Below are positions 62,504-64,000 of a DNA stretch of 64,000 nt, one piece after another (the first letter of the stretch is position 1; each line of letters opens with the position of its first letter). The notes below the pieces were generated by a model that made no database searches, was not told the DNA's origin, and saw only the letters and a program-made list of their open reading frames with translations. The position numbers and the translations under genes were made by a program. The DNA lies in assembly GCF_048771995.1 (NCBI RefSeq), contig NC_133026.1, forward strand, positions 117,385,501 through 117,449,500, given 5' to 3'. Origin of the DNA: Taeniopygia guttata (lineage: Eukaryota; Chordata; Aves; Passeriformes; Estrildidae).

Positions 62504-64000
62504 TACAATAGAATGTCCTTCACAATACGAGGCTTGCCCATGGCTGAGTGGAGATAACTAGTGGAGGTGTTTATTCTATCAGAAATACCTGAGCTAGCAT
62601 TTTCAGGTGAGTTCTTAACTAGCAGTCGATGCATGCTTGCTAATGCAGGATCACAAGAACCACCAGCTCCAGAAAGAGCACTTGGGGTGATCTAGGGAAA
62701 CTTTTGTAGTTCCTGGGCTTTCTGGTCACCATTGTGTTTTTTGAAAAGTTTCATTTCCCACCTTTTTGTGGACAGCCACTTCCACTCTTGTGTAAGGAAT
62801 AAGAGCAAGATTAAGGCTAAGACTTAGAAGACCCATGCTCATTTCCTCTCTGGTCCTGTTGTCCTCAGTGACTGTACTGTTTTAGTGCCTGACTTATTAA
62901 AACCTGAAATATTCCTTCTGAAGATGCTTACAGTGAAGAATAGAGGGTAAACAGATGTGCTTGTCCCAGAAACCCTCTGACCCTATGTGAGACACACGTG
63001 GCACTGTCCCTTCCTAGGTCATCTCAGCTGTTCCAGTCCCTCAGCGCTGTGATCTCTCCTCGCCTTCCACCAGGTTTTTCTGAGCTCACAGATGGATGTC
63101 TCAGTAGAATGCCTCTAATCAGGCACAATATTTTGCATGTAGTTAATCATTCATATGGGACTCTACTTTTCAAACAGTTCAGATTTTCCTAATTAATGTT
63201 TTGCAGCATGATCGTATTTACAGTAATTGGGACTGATATTTGAAGTACAGTAAAAGCTGTCATCTCATTCCCTCCTAAAGAGCCCAATTACCTTCATTTG
63301 TTAGCAAATTCATGCTAACATTTGGGTTTATTACACTTGACAACATAAAGCCAGCTCCTTCTCTTACACAGCTCAGCAGAGTAACATCAGCCAAGACATA
63401 AAAGATACTGCAGACCCAGTCTTGAAGGGTAGAGTTGAGAATGCTGTCCTGACTTAGATCCTGACAGCAAAATCAATCCAAAAGTGTATCCAGAAGAAGA
63501 ATTTCCCTCGTGCCCATGCTAGCTGTCAGCCCATCACTACTGAGGAAGATGACAGCTTTTGTAATTAGACATTTCTCTGACGTTCACGTGCTGCAGGAGA
63601 CAGCCCATGCCCAGGTTTCCTCAGCCCAGTTTTCACCTAATTCCTCCTGCCTGGTGTTTTCAATTAGCACCTCTGAAGGCCTACAGCCAGCCAAGAGGAA
63701 ATAGTAGGCACAGAAACTGGGTCAAAAGTCAGGCGATGTGAACCAAAGCATTAGTCTTTTGGGTTGTCACATGTCTGCATTATGGTCCTAAAGGACAGCT
63801 GTGGAGTGGCACATGCAATTCATGTCACTGAAAGTCATAGCTGCTACTACATCCAAAAGTTAGTTTTGTGAAGAGGTATTAAAATGCATCTGTGAATTAA
63901 TCTGTGCCACTTAGCCATAGACACCTCAGCAAGGTGTTCACAAGAGTGTTGTGTGGGTGCTTCAGAGAGAGTCAGCCATTCCTCAGATGGGAAAGGAGAT
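62108..64000. other. Intergenic DNA
   Basis: AT-rich, with a TA repeat at 62469-62502 and no recognised gene, element or RNA gene up to the window edge. Confidence 0.6.
62469..62502. repeat. (TA)n microsatellite
   Basis: About 17 alternating TA/AT steps with a single G interruption near 62490. This can unpair easily or form a cruciform and is likely length-variable. Confidence 0.88.

Noticed and set aside
1-64000. tRNA, rRNA or microRNA genes
   Set aside because: No convincing A/B-box pair, rRNA block or recognisable microRNA hairpin was seen by eye. The 32443-32474 hairpin has too short a stem and loop for a microRNA precursor.

Overview
The window looks like nuclear DNA of a bird. It holds CR1 LINE fragments of the avian type, spliced vertebrate genes with GT/AG introns, and the vertebrate gene pair TRIM55-CRH in tail-to-tail order. 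A likely solo LTR resembling songbird retroviral LTRs hints at a passerine, but the species cannot be fixed from this sequence alone.

Layout. Bases 1 to about 9470 are intergenic and no gene was recognised there. TRIM55 (MuRF2, a muscle RING-type ubiquitin ligase and sarcomere/microtubule protein) runs on the plus strand from 9771 to 44740. Its ten coding exons join in frame to 537 codons with consensus splice sites throughout. They include a 23-nt microexon and a 39-codon last exon behind a 15.5-kb intron. Introns 2 and 9 carry CR1 pieces, a likely solo LTR, homopolymer runs and several perfect palindromes.

A GC-rich, CpG-dense block (about 46030-46780) lies between the TRIM55 stop and the CRH poly(A) signal. 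CRH (corticotropin-releasing hormone) follows on the minus strand. Its coding exon is 47282-47821, its 5'UTR intron is 47837-48381, its TATA box is at 48528-48535 and a perfect CRE is at 48730-48737. A CpG island covers the coding exon and promoter and continues to about 49480.

From 49480 to 64000 the DNA is AT-rich and intergenic, with one CR1 fragment, simple repeats and one unexplained 191-codon ORF (61532-62107).

The two genes do not form a pathway. TRIM55 acts in striated muscle (sarcomere assembly and turnover). CRH is a secreted neuropeptide precursor that drives the pituitary stress axis. Their adjacency is old vertebrate synteny. I found no novel multi-gene system. The items most worth a second look are the CpG island between the two gene ends, the paired E-boxes in TRIM55 intron 1, the CRH polyglutamine tract, the possible intron-retained TRIM55 C-terminus and the unexplained ORF near 61.5 kb.
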